The notes beneath the pieces were generated by a model. The model saw nothing but the letters and a program-made list of their open reading frames with translations. It did not search any database and was not told the DNA's origin. A DNA stretch of 64,000 nucleotides from Synechococcus sp. MU1643. Lineage in GTDB: Bacteria; Cyanobacteriota; Cyanobacteriia; PCC-6307; Cyanobiaceae. The DNA lies in contig NZ_VTKY01000002.1 in NCBI RefSeq assembly GCF_020514095.1, positions 124,001 to 188,000 of the forward strand. Direction: 5' to 3'. A program made the translations under genes and the position numbers. Shown piece by piece: positions 16,055-24,215 of the stretch. Within the stretch, counting starts at the first letter, position 1, and each line of letters starts with the position of its first letter.

Positions 16055-18266
16055 GCAGCCGGCGCAGAGCCTCCAACCTTCCTTTCTGCTGTTCAACGGG
16101 CTTCACCACCGAGACGGCGGGGGCCACGATCACCGCGCAGGCCTTGAGTTCAGGCTGCTTCGACACCGGGCAGGCTTCGTCATGCATCAGGGTGTTTGCT
16201 TCGCAGGCCTTCTCCTGGGTGAATCCCCAGTGCATGGGCAGGAAGACCGATCCACGCCGAATGCGATCGGTGACTTTCACCGTGGCGGTGAGGTGGCCGC
16301 GGCGTGAGCTAATCGCTGCCAGTTCACCATTGCGCAGTTGCAACTCCTGAGCGTCACCGGGGTGAATTTCCAGCAGCGGCTCGGGATGCTGTTTCATCAG
16401 CCGTTCCACCTTGCCGGTGCGGGTCATCGTGTGCCATTGGCCCAGGTAGCGGCCCACCGTCAGCACCAGCGGATAGGTCTCGCAGGGGGGTTCCGCCAGT
16501 CCCAGCGGTTGATCGGTGCTGAAGCGGGCGCGTTTGTTAGGCGTGGCGAAGTGATGGTTTTCGTAGAGGCGTTTGGCTGCTGTGGTGGGGGTGCTGCCGC
16601 TGGGATAGGGCCATTGCTGCGGCCCTTCCTCGTCCAGCAATTCATGGCTCAGGCCGCTCACATCGCAAAGCCTGCCTCGGGTGAGAGCCGTGAATTCGGT
16701 GTAAACCTCAGCGGCTGAACCGAAGTTGAACTGCTTGCTGTAGCCCAGGCGGCGGCCCACGTCGGCAAACACCTCCCAGTCAGGACGGCTCTCGCCGAAG
16801 CGGCGTCGATAGGCCGGGCAGTAGGTCACCCGCCGTTCGGAATTGGTCATGGCGCCGGCTTTTTCGCTCCACTGGGCTGCGGGCAAAAGCAGGTGGGCGT
16901 AGTGGGACGTTTCTGAGTCGGCGTAGGCCTCGCTTACCACCACCAGCGGGCACTTCTGCATGGCTGACTTCACCCGGTCGAGATCCGGGAGGCTGACCAG
17001 GGGGTTGGTGGCGGCCACCCACCACAGATCCAGCCCCTCCTGTTCCATGGCTTCGATCTGCTGCCAGGCCGCCAATCCGGGCTTGGCGTTGATTCGTCCT
17101 GCCGGCAGCTGCCAGGCCTGTTCCACTTTGGCGCGGTGTTCTGCGTTGGCCACCAGGCGGTAGCCCGGCAGCAGGTGGGCCAGGCCTCCGGCCTCGCGTC
17201 CGCCCATGGCGTTGGGTTGGCCGGTGAGGGAAAACGGGCCCGATCCTTCCTTGCCGATCTGGCCGGTAAGCAGATGCAGATTGATCAATCCCTGCACCAC
17301 GGCCGTTCCTTCACGACGTTGGTTCACCCCCATCGACCAAAGGCTGAGCACCTTCTCGCGCCGGTGGAACAGTGCCGCCACTTCCCGCAGGCGTTTTTCG
17401 GGGATGTTGCAGAACCGGGCCACCCGTCGGGGTGTCCAGCGGGCGGCGACGTCAAAAAAGGCGTCGTAATTCTCGGTGTGGTCGTCGATGAAAGCCGGGT
17501 CCTGGCCGTTTTCTCGCAGCACGAGGTGGGCGATGCCGTGCAACAGGGCTAGGTCGCTGCCCGGTGCAATCGGCAAGTGGATATCGGCGGCTTTAGCGGT
17601 GTCGGTGCGGCGTGGATCTACCACCACGATATTCACGCTGCCGGGGTTTTTGCGTTTTCGCTTCAGCAGCCGCTGGAACAGCACCGGATGGCATTCGGCC
17701 GTGTTGGTGCCAATCAGAAACGCCACCGTGCAGTGGTCGAGGTCCTCATAGCTGCAGGGGGGACCATCGGAGCCCAGGCTACGGGTGTAGCCCGCCACCG
17801 CTGAGCTCATGCACAGCCGCGAGTTGGCGTCGAAATTGTTGGTGCCCAGGGCGCCTTTCAGCAGTTTCTGGGCCAGGTAGTAATCCTCGGTGTGGAACTG
17901 ACCGGAGCCGTACATGGCAATGCCATCGGCGTTGCCGCGCCGCGCCACGCTCGCCTGGATCTGACCGGTGATTTTGTTGAGGGCGTCGTCCCAGCTGATT
18001 GGTGTGAAGTCGTCCTCGAGGGTCTGGCGGAACAGGGGTTGGCGCAGGCGGCCTCGGGCCAGGGTTTCGCCGACGGTGGCCCCCTTGATGCAGACCTGGC
18101 CAAGGCTGGAGGGGTGCTCGCGGTCGCCGCGGGCGGTCCACATCGGGTTGCCCTCAGCATCCCGCTTCACGGCCTCACCCTTCACGGCAGGAGGCAAAAG
18201 CTCCAGGCCACAACCCACGCCGCAGTAGGGGCACTGGCTGCGCACGCTGCGGGGTGAGTTGGTCAT
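16035..18266 (-). CDS. narB: Ferredoxin-dependent assimilatory nitrate reductase
   Basis: A 743-residue molybdoenzyme. Residues about 10-20, SQCPYCGVGCGLE, plus LGQVCIKGATVG bind the [4Fe-4S] cluster. SRLCMSSAVAGY contains the Cys that ligates Mo, and the C-terminal domain has VLTVGRYLGQWHTMTRTGKV and FLPMHWGFTQ for the bis-MGD cofactor. It reduces nitrate to nitrite with ferredoxin electrons. No FAD or extra Cys domain is present, as expected in cyanobacteria. A UUCG-capped terminator separates it from napA upstream, so it may depend on read-through or have its own promoter. Confidence 0.98.
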   Translation of the reverse strand: MTNSPRSVRSQCPYCGVGCGLELLPPAVKGEAVKRDAEGNPMWTARGDREHPSSLGQVCIKGATVGETLARGRLRQPLFRQTLEDDFTPISWDDALNKITGQIQASVARRGNADGIAMYGSGQFHTEDYYLAQKLLKGALGTNNFDANSRLCMSSAVAGYTRSLGSDGPPCSYEDLDHCTVAFLIGTNTAECHPVLFQRLLKRKRKNPGSVNIVVVDPRRTDTAKAADIHLPIAPGSDLALLHGIAHLVLRENGQDPAFIDDHTENYDAFFDVAARWTPRRVARFCNIPEKRLREVAALFHRREKVLSLWSMGVNQRREGTAVVQGLINLHLLTGQIGKEGSGPFSLTGQPNAMGGREAGGLAHLLPGYRLVANAEHRAKVEQAWQLPAGRINAKPGLAAWQQIEAMEQEGLDLWWVAATNPLVSLPDLDRVKSAMQKCPLVVVSEAYADSETSHYAHLLLPAAQWSEKAGAMTNSERRVTYCPAYRRRFGESRPDWEVFADVGRRLGYSKQFNFGSAAEVYTEFTALTRGRLCDVSGLSHELLDEEGPQQWPYPSGSTPTTAAKRLYENHHFATPNKRARFSTDQPLGLAEPPCETYPLVLTVGRYLGQWHTMTRTGKVERLMKQHPEPLLEIHPGDAQELQLRNGELAAISSRRGHLTATVKVTDRIRRGSVFLPMHWGFTQEKACEANTLMHDEACPVSKQPELKACAVIVAPAVSVVKPVEQQKGRLEALRRLLTPALR

Positions 18267-18275
18267 TCAGGAACC

Positions 18276-18310
18276 AAAAAAAGAACAAAACCCGGAGCCG
18301 AAGCTCCGGG
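18276..18310 (-). terminator. UUCG-loop terminator between napA and narB
   Basis: On the minus strand CCCGGAGC-TTCG-GCTCCGGG forms a perfect 8-bp stem with an extra-stable UUCG tetraloop, followed by TTTTGTTCTTTTTTT. It lies between the napA stop (18349) and the narB ATG (18266), so it should reduce transcription into narB. Confidence 0.88.
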
Positions 18311-18348
18311 TCGTTGTGCAGCGACAGGGTGCTGCGAAGGGAGATGGA

Positions 18349-19890
18349 TTAGGCGGTTTCGCCTTCGTGCAGGTCTGCAAAGGACCCCTTGGGCTCCTTC
18401 AGGAAGAAGAAGCAGAAGAAGGCCACGATCAGACCGGCCACGCCCAGGATCTGGAAGAAGGCACTGTTGGAAGCCGCGATCACCTCGGGGGTGGGTTCGC
18501 CGCCGCCGCCCATCCACATCGGCAGGAGGCTGAAGATGGTCAGGTAGGTCACAGCACCAACGTTGCCGTAGGCACCCACCAGGCCGGCCACCTGACCGGT
18601 GACGCGACGTTTGACCAGGGGCACCAGCGCGAAGGTGGCGCCTTCACCGGACTGCACGAAGAAGGAGGCGAGCATGGTGATCACCACGGCAACGGCAATT
18701 CCGGTGGTGCCGGTGAAAGTGCCCGGCTTGATCATGCTCATCACCAGGTAGCCCACGCCGAGACCGGCGGTGAGGAAGCCCATGGTGTTCTTGCGGCTGC
18801 CGACGCGGTCTGAGATCAGACCACCGGCAGGGCGGGCGACCAGGTTCACAAAAGCGAAGCAGGACGCCAGGATTCCGGCGGTGGCCTTCGGCAGATCGAA
18901 GGTGGTTTCAAAGAAGGTTGGCAGCATCGAAACCACGGCCAGTTCGGAGCCGAAGTTCACGATGTAGGTGAGCTCGAGGATCGCCACCTGGCGGAACTCG
19001 TAGCGATCTTCCTTGGGATAGACCTTATTGCCGAGGATCAGGTCGCGGTTGGTGCGAATGATTCCCCAGGTTTGGAAGGCAAACCAGAGAGCGACTGCAC
19101 CGAGGGCCAGCGGGTAGGTGGCAGCGGTGAGGAAGCCAACCTTCGTGAGGCGCCAGCAGAGCACGCAGAGGATGGCTGCGAAGGGCACGTTCATGCCCAG
19201 CAGACCCCAGAAGTCGCGCATGGAGGTGACTTCCAGGCCTGCGGTCTTGGCAGGGCGCTGATACGTCTTGCCGGGGGGGGTGTCGGTGACGTTGAAGAAG
19301 TAGAAGAAGCCGTAGAGGGCTGAAATGATGCCGGTCAGAGCGATGGCACCGCGCCAGTTCAGAACAGCGCCGGTGGGCAGTTCGAAGCCGCCGGAGAATG
19401 AGAGTAAGCCTGCGAGGGCAACCATGGTGAGGGCGGAGAAGGCGGAGCCGAAGTTGCCCCACCCGCCGTAGATGCCTTCAGCCAGGCCGATTTCCTTGGG
19501 CGGGAACCACTCGGCCACCATGCGGATGCCGATCACGAAGCCAGCGCCGACGATGGAGAGCAACAGACGGGCCACCACCAGCTGGTTGAAGTCCTGAGCG
19601 AAGGCAAACAGCAGGCATGGAATCGCCGAGAACACCAAGATCGAGGAGTAGGTGATCCGGGGTCCGAATTTGTCCAGCAGCATGCCGATCAGCACGCGCG
19701 CTGGGATGGTGAGGGCCACGTTGCAGATGGCCACGGTGCGGATCTGACCAACGGTCAGTCCGAGATCCGCTTTCACGGTGGTGGCCAAAGGGGCCAGGTT
19801 GAACCAGACCACGAAGGTCAGGAAGAAGGCGATCCAGGTCAGGTGAAGGGTTCGGTACCTGCCCTGGAACGACCAAAGGTCGCCAAGCAT
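18349..19890 (-). CDS. napA: Nitrate/nitrite permease, MFS type (NapA/NrtP)
   Basis: A 513-residue, 12-helix transporter of the nitrate/nitrite porter family. The signatures are NLAPLATTVKADLGLTVGQIR at helix 1-2, MLLDKFGPR in the 2-3 loop, EGIYGGWGNFGSAFSAL at helix 5, and GLISDRVGSRKN in the second half. A long central loop is present, as in other cyanobacterial NrtP. It imports nitrate and nitrite across the inner membrane. The ATG at 19890 follows a 274-base region with an NtcA-like site about 120 bases upstream. It leads into narB after a terminator. Confidence 0.97.
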   Translation of the reverse strand: MLGDLWSFQGRYRTLHLTWIAFFLTFVVWFNLAPLATTVKADLGLTVGQIRTVAICNVALTIPARVLIGMLLDKFGPRITYSSILVFSAIPCLLFAFAQDFNQLVVARLLLSIVGAGFVIGIRMVAEWFPPKEIGLAEGIYGGWGNFGSAFSALTMVALAGLLSFSGGFELPTGAVLNWRGAIALTGIISALYGFFYFFNVTDTPPGKTYQRPAKTAGLEVTSMRDFWGLLGMNVPFAAILCVLCWRLTKVGFLTAATYPLALGAVALWFAFQTWGIIRTNRDLILGNKVYPKEDRYEFRQVAILELTYIVNFGSELAVVSMLPTFFETTFDLPKATAGILASCFAFVNLVARPAGGLISDRVGSRKNTMGFLTAGLGVGYLVMSMIKPGTFTGTTGIAVAVVITMLASFFVQSGEGATFALVPLVKRRVTGQVAGLVGAYGNVGAVTYLTIFSLLPMWMGGGGEPTPEVIAASNSAFFQILGVAGLIVAFFCFFFLKEPKGSFADLHEGETA

Positions 19891-20008
19891 TGAGGAGAAG
19901 AAAAGGAACCACGGGCTTCAAAAGGAAAGGTGCCCGGGGATGGCAAAACGGTCGAAAAAAGAATCCGTTTAACTCGCGCAGTTAATCAATTCATCGTGCC
20001 CACGTTTG

Positions 20009-20022
20009 GTCAGATTGGTTAC
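20009..20022 (-). promoter_or_regulatory. NtcA-like site with -10 box before napA
   Basis: The minus strand reads GTA-N8-GAC, one base off the GTA-N8-TAC consensus. A TTAACT hexamer begins 23 bases further downstream (about 19985-19980), fitting an NtcA-activated promoter. The start of transcription would lie about 85 bases before the napA ATG. Confidence 0.42.
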
Positions 20023-20164
20023 CGATTTCTGTTTTTCTGTTCTGTAGCAAACATCAACTTGCCTGATTGATCGGATCAGGTGTTCTTGTGCCGCGATGAT
20101 TTGGTAGCGGTTGCAACTTTTGTGGGCTGTTGGACTTCGCTGGTTCAGATTGTTGGTTGGCGAT

Positions 20165-20749
20165 GTGAACCAAGGCTTGAGGGTTTGTTTGCTCAGTGGC
20201 GGAAGCAGCCGTCGCATGGGGCGTGACAAGGCGCTGTTGCCGCATCCCTCTGGCGGTGTCTGGCTCACGGCCCTGGTCGACCAGCTGCTGCCCCTCGGCC
20301 ATCCGGTACAGGTGCTGAGTCGTCATGCCGAGCACGCAGCGCTTCTGGCCCACCGGCCCGGATGTTCCGTACAGCTGGAGCTCCCTCCCTGGAATGGCCC
20401 CCTGCAGGCGTTGGCCAAGGTGCTGTCTCCGATGCCCGGCGAGGCCTTGCTGGTGCTGCCGGTGGATATGCCCCGTTTGCGCACCGCTGTTGTCCAGCAG
20501 CTCATCGCAGCCTGGAATCGTGCCCCGGAGCAAGCAGCGGTGGCTCATGACGGGCAACGGCTTCAGCCGTTGCTGGCGGTGATCCCCTCAGGTTCTCCCT
20601 TCCGCTCCTGCCTTGATCAGCAACTCCAACGCGGAGAGTTGCGCTGGATGGATTGGTTGACCCGCGTTCCCCATCAGACGGTGCGCTTGCCTGCAGAAGC
20701 TTTGTTGAATGCCAACTGCCCTGCAGATCTGGCAGCGTTGAAGGAATGA
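20165..20749 (+). CDS. mobA: Molybdenum cofactor guanylyltransferase
   Basis: A protein of about 194 residues. Its N terminus has RVCLLSGGSSRRMGRDKALLPH, the nucleotide-binding GGxSxRMGxDK motif, followed by VLPVDMPRLRTAVV, which contains the metal-binding Asp. It attaches GMP to Mo-molybdopterin to form the MGD cofactor needed by NarB. The start is unclear: a GTG at 20165 is chosen because it lies close before the motif; TTG codons at 20111 and 20177 are alternatives. The 3' end overlaps the moaA ATG (ATGA). Confidence 0.9.
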   Translation: MNQGLRVCLLSGGSSRRMGRDKALLPHPSGGVWLTALVDQLLPLGHPVQVLSRHAEHAALLAHRPGCSVQLELPPWNGPLQALAKVLSPMPGEALLVLPVDMPRLRTAVVQQLIAAWNRAPEQAAVAHDGQRLQPLLAVIPSGSPFRSCLDQQLQRGELRWMDWLTRVPHQTVRLPAEALLNANCPADLAALKE

Positions 20750-21789
20750 GCACTTCGCTGCCGCTCGCTGATCGTTTCAACCGGCCCATCGGGGTCCTGC
20801 GGCTGTCGCTCACGGCCCGTTGCAATCTCGCCTGTCCGTACTGCTGTCCGGATGTGGAGGAGCCCCCTGGCTTGCTCACGCTTGAGCAGCAGCTGCGCGT
20901 CATTCGTGTGGCTGCGAGCTTGGGGGCACAGACGCTACGGCTCACCGGTGGAGAGCCGTTGTTGAGCCGGCGCTTGTTGCCTTTGCTGGAGGCGGTGGCG
21001 CAGGCCCGGCGGGATCGTTCGGATCCGATCGCCGGTCTTCAGTCGGTGGCGCTCACCAGCAACGGGGTGCTGTTGTCGGAACCGATGGCGCGGGCGTTGC
21101 GTGCCGCAGGGCTGGATCGCATCACCATCAGCCTCGATGCAGCGGAAGGGGAGGCAGCGGCGCGTATGGCTGGTCTCCAGGGTGGCGCCGTGGCTGGGGA
21201 CCGCCTGGTGCGCCAAGTGCAGGACGGCATCGCGGCGGCACAGGCCGCTGGTTTTGACCCCTCATTCGGTGAGCTCAAGCTCAATGCTGTGATCCAACGG
21301 GGGATCAATGACGATCAGCTGCTGCCCTTGGCCGCTTTGGCTCGGCAGCAGGGGGTGGAGCTGCGCTTGATCGAGTACATGGATGTGGGCAACCGCAACC
21401 AGTGGACGCTGGATCAGGTGCTGCCGGCGGCGCAGATGCTGGAGCGTATTCACGCCCGTTGGCCCCTTGAACCTATGGGTCGTCCGCGGGGTGGGACGGC
21501 CCGACGTTGGCGCTATGGCGATGGTGCAGGATCCATCGGTGTGATCGCCTCTATCAGTGAGCCGTTCTGCGGCGATTGCAACCGGTTGCGTGTCACCGCC
21601 GATGGGCAGGCGTTCACCTGTTTGTTCTCGGCTGATGGCACGGATCTCAAGCCCGCGCTCGCGTCGGAGCTCCAGCTTGAGCAGGCCATGCGCCAGCTCT
21701 GGCAGCGGCGCCAAGACCGCTATAGCGAGGAGCGTGATCCAGCCGCCGCTGCGTCAACCCATGCGGAAATGGCGTACCTGGGGGGCTGA
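20746..21789 (+). CDS. moaA: GTP 3',8-cyclase (radical SAM)
   Basis: A 347-residue radical SAM enzyme. CNLACPYC near residue 25 binds the SAM [4Fe-4S] cluster. LRLTGGEPLLSR follows, and the C-terminal CGDCNRLRVTADGQAFTC binds the second cluster that holds GTP. The protein ends in Gly-Gly, required in MoaA. It catalyses the first step of Moco synthesis. The ATG at 20746 overlaps the mobA stop. The frame upstream is the shadow of mobA. The length is near the family norm. Confidence 0.97.
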   Translation: MSTSLPLADRFNRPIGVLRLSLTARCNLACPYCCPDVEEPPGLLTLEQQLRVIRVAASLGAQTLRLTGGEPLLSRRLLPLLEAVAQARRDRSDPIAGLQSVALTSNGVLLSEPMARALRAAGLDRITISLDAAEGEAAARMAGLQGGAVAGDRLVRQVQDGIAAAQAAGFDPSFGELKLNAVIQRGINDDQLLPLAALARQQGVELRLIEYMDVGNRNQWTLDQVLPAAQMLERIHARWPLEPMGRPRGGTARRWRYGDGAGSIGVIASISEPFCGDCNRLRVTADGQAFTCLFSADGTDLKPALASELQLEQAMRQLWQRRQDRYSEERDPAAAASTHAEMAYLGG

Positions 21790-21868
21790 ACCGTCGTGAT
21801 CGTCACCGTTTTTGCGTGATGCTCCCGGTACAACGGGGCAGCTGAAGGATCCAAAAGGATCCATCGAC

Positions 21869-22360
21869 ATGTTTGAACTGCTGGCCTACGAGCGCTTCCG
21901 CGACACCCCGTCGGTTCGTTTTTTCGACGTCACCGTGGACACCTCGAATGCGCGCGACCTGGTGATTCACAGCGGCCCGGCCGTGTCGCCTCCCAATGAT
22001 CCTGAGAGCGGAGCCTGGCAGTTTTATCTGCATCCCCATCAGGAAGACAATCTGCTTGCGGCCAGTGGCGGCAGAACCTTCTTCTTGGTGAACCTGGCCT
22101 GGGAAAAGCCATTTCACATCGTTCGGCTCGAGAGCGGTGGTGACATCCTTCGTATCCCCCCCGGCACCTTCCACCGCTCGATCTCCGATCCCGATGGTTC
22201 CGTCGTTTTGAACCAGGCGGTCCGTGAGGAAGGCGCTTCTCTGGTGCAGGAATTTCGCGTCTACAACAGCGCTGAGATTCCGGCCTTGATGGCAGCCACC
22301 CTGAGCTCGGCTCCGAAGCCCCAGTTGCATGGGGTGGAACCTCTGCTTCAGGCGGCCTGA
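21869..22360 (+). CDS. Cupin-like protein of unknown function
   Basis: A 163-residue protein starting MFELLAYERFRDTPSVRFFD. The middle has FYLHPHQEDNLLAASGGRTFFLV and IPPGTFHRSISDPDGSVVLNQAVR, which fit the two cupin motifs with His residues for a metal. The fold suggests a small-molecule binding or metal-dependent enzyme; no substrate can be named. An upstream in-frame ATG-like start would add 19 residues but lacks conservation signs. The gene follows moaA by 79 bases and overlaps the convergent transglutaminase-like gene by 13 bases. Confidence 0.68.
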   Translation: MFELLAYERFRDTPSVRFFDVTVDTSNARDLVIHSGPAVSPPNDPESGAWQFYLHPHQEDNLLAASGGRTFFLVNLAWEKPFHIVRLESGGDILRIPPGTFHRSISDPDGSVVLNQAVREEGASLVQEFRVYNSAEIPALMAATLSSAPKPQLHGVEPLLQAA

Positions 22361-23247
22361 ACCAGGTTGCGTGAGGAGGTCTCCGTTCCGGAGCTTTCCT
22401 CATTGATTTGTATCTGCCAATTCAGTTCACTTGTGGTTCCGGGGGGACCACTGAAGCTGCCGCTCACGGCTGCGGTGAGTTCCGGCTTGGACGAGGTGGC
22501 CAGCACCACATAGCGATCGTTGACTTCCATGCCGGCACTGGGGTCAAAGCCGCGCCAGCCCGCTCCTGGCAGATAGACCTCCGCCCAGGCATGCAGGTCG
22601 TAGTCCTTCGGAGGAGGTTGCTGCAGTTGATAGCCGCTCACGAAGCGGGCGGGAAGACCCACCACGCGGCAGCAGGCCACCATCAACATGGCCAGATCAC
22701 GGCAGGAGCCGATCCGCTCGCGCAGGGTTCGGCCCGCGGGCCAGGCCGGCCCCACATGGCGTTGTGTGTATTTCACCCGCTCTTGAATCAGTTCAATCAG
22801 TTGCTTCAGAAAGGCCAGGGTCTGCTGGTTGCTTCCCATCAGCGCTTCCTGGGTGAGCTCGATGGCCGCAGGTTCGTGCTGGCCATTGGGCAACCAGCCT
22901 TCCAAGGCTCCCTGCAGATCGCTGTTGAGCTGGCCTTGCGGGTAAGGCAAGGGTGGTTCGAGTCCGTTGAAGCAGCTCTCTAGCGGAGGTGCCGGTCGGG
23001 TCTCCACCAGGCTGCGGGCTTCAAAGATCAGTTCATCTGTGCTGCCCAGAAAGCGGAGCCGTTGGATTTCGTCGCCGCTGGCGGCCACCAGTTCCCGACG
23101 TTGTTCCGGTTCCGGCAGCACGCTGAGTTGATGCTCCAGAAGGGTCTGGAAACCTTGCCCCCGGGGTCTTAGACAGAGGCGATGCTCCCCCAAATACACC
23201 GGGGCTTCATACCGATACGTCAGGCGGTGAACGATGAGAGCGCGCAT
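22348..23247 (-). CDS. Transglutaminase-like protein
   Basis: A 299-residue protein with an N-terminal beta domain (RLTYRYEAPVYLGEHRLCLRP) and a core papain-like domain. The catalytic triad is visible as Cys in GSCRDLAMLMVACCR, His in YDLHAWAEVYL and Asp in GWRGFDPSAG. This class commonly lies next to alpha-E and circularly permuted ATP-grasp proteins, as here. It may cleave or form an amide bond in the product of that ligase. It overlaps the alpha-E gene by 28 bases, so the three genes are one operon. Confidence 0.88.
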   Translation of the reverse strand: MRALIVHRLTYRYEAPVYLGEHRLCLRPRGQGFQTLLEHQLSVLPEPEQRRELVAASGDEIQRLRFLGSTDELIFEARSLVETRPAPPLESCFNGLEPPLPYPQGQLNSDLQGALEGWLPNGQHEPAAIELTQEALMGSNQQTLAFLKQLIELIQERVKYTQRHVGPAWPAGRTLRERIGSCRDLAMLMVACCRVVGLPARFVSGYQLQQPPPKDYDLHAWAEVYLPGAGWRGFDPSAGMEVNDRYVVLATSSKPELTAAVSGSFSGPPGTTSELNWQIQINEESSGTETSSRNLVQAA

Positions 23248-24215
23248 GCGGGATCGGTGGGAACGGAACTGAGGTCGGCGCTGGTGAAGTAGCGGGTCTG
23301 GATCAGGCTGTGGAGTTGATTGAGGTCCTGCTGAAGCTGGTCAATGGCTTCATGCAGACCGGCCTCGATCAAGTTGTCGATCCGCACATAGCTCCAGCGG
23401 GCCAGGAGCTGTCCGCGCAAGCAGTCGAGGTCATCTGGGGTGTCTTGGCTCGGGTGCTGCTGGATTTGTTGCAAGGTGTCGCTGATGCCCTGGAGGCAAT
23501 ACCGCACCGACCGAGGAAAGCTGGGATCCAGCAGCAAAAAGCGGGCCACCGCTGCAGGGCTGATCGCTTGCTGCACGCTCTGTCGGTACATCTGATAAGC
23601 GCCCGCTGTGCGCAGCAGGGTGATCCACTGCAGTTCATCCAGCACGCCGCCCACCTCCTCGGGGGAGGGCAGCAGCAGGAAGTATTTGACGTCGAGGATG
23701 CGGGAGGTTTTGTCGGCGCGTTCGATCAGACGTCCCAGCTGACTGAACAGCCAGCTCAGATCACGGCTCAGGGTGGTGTCGGTGATCCCGTACATGAGCT
23801 GGCAGCCACGCCGAATGATCCGCAGTTGCTCCTGCACCGGTTCCCGCCAGATGTCTTCGTCGTCCTGCAGGGTCCAGTGCAGATCATTGATCTGCTCCCA
23901 CATCTCCGTGGTGATTACATCCCTGATCTGCCGTGCGTTTTCCCGGGCCATCGCAATGCAACTCACGATGCTGTTGGGATTGCTGCGGTCTAGTAGGAGG
24001 AAGCGCACCACCTGTTTCGGCGTGGCATCGGGATAGGCCGTATCAAAGCGGTGGCGATCCCCCGTCACCTCCACCAAGGGCAGCCATGGCTCGGCGCTGC
24101 CCGGAGGACAGTCCAACGCCATCGCTTCGCTCACTTCCAGAAAACGCGAGATGTTTTCGGCGCGTTCCAGATAGCGATTGATCCAGTAGAGCGAATCGGC
24201 GACGCGACTCAACAC
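23220..24215 (-). CDS. Alpha-E domain protein (DUF403)
   Basis: A 331-residue, almost all-helical protein. The N terminus MLSRVADSLYWINRYLERAEN is the alpha-E signature. Later parts are DDEDIWREP, LLSWLF-like and YFLLLPSPEEVGGVLDELQW. The family always travels with circularly permuted ATP-grasp proteins; its function is unknown. The start is GTG at 24215, overlapping the stop of the ATP-grasp gene by 7 bases. The upstream frame is a shadow of the ATP-grasp gene. Confidence 0.9.
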   Translation of the reverse strand: MLSRVADSLYWINRYLERAENISRFLEVSEAMALDCPPGSAEPWLPLVEVTGDRHRFDTAYPDATPKQVVRFLLLDRSNPNSIVSCIAMARENARQIRDVITTEMWEQINDLHWTLQDDEDIWREPVQEQLRIIRRGCQLMYGITDTTLSRDLSWLFSQLGRLIERADKTSRILDVKYFLLLPSPEEVGGVLDELQWITLLRTAGAYQMYRQSVQQAISPAAVARFLLLDPSFPRSVRYCLQGISDTLQQIQQHPSQDTPDDLDCLRGQLLARWSYVRIDNLIEAGLHEAIDQLQQDLNQLHSLIQTRYFTSADLSSVPTDPACALSSFTA

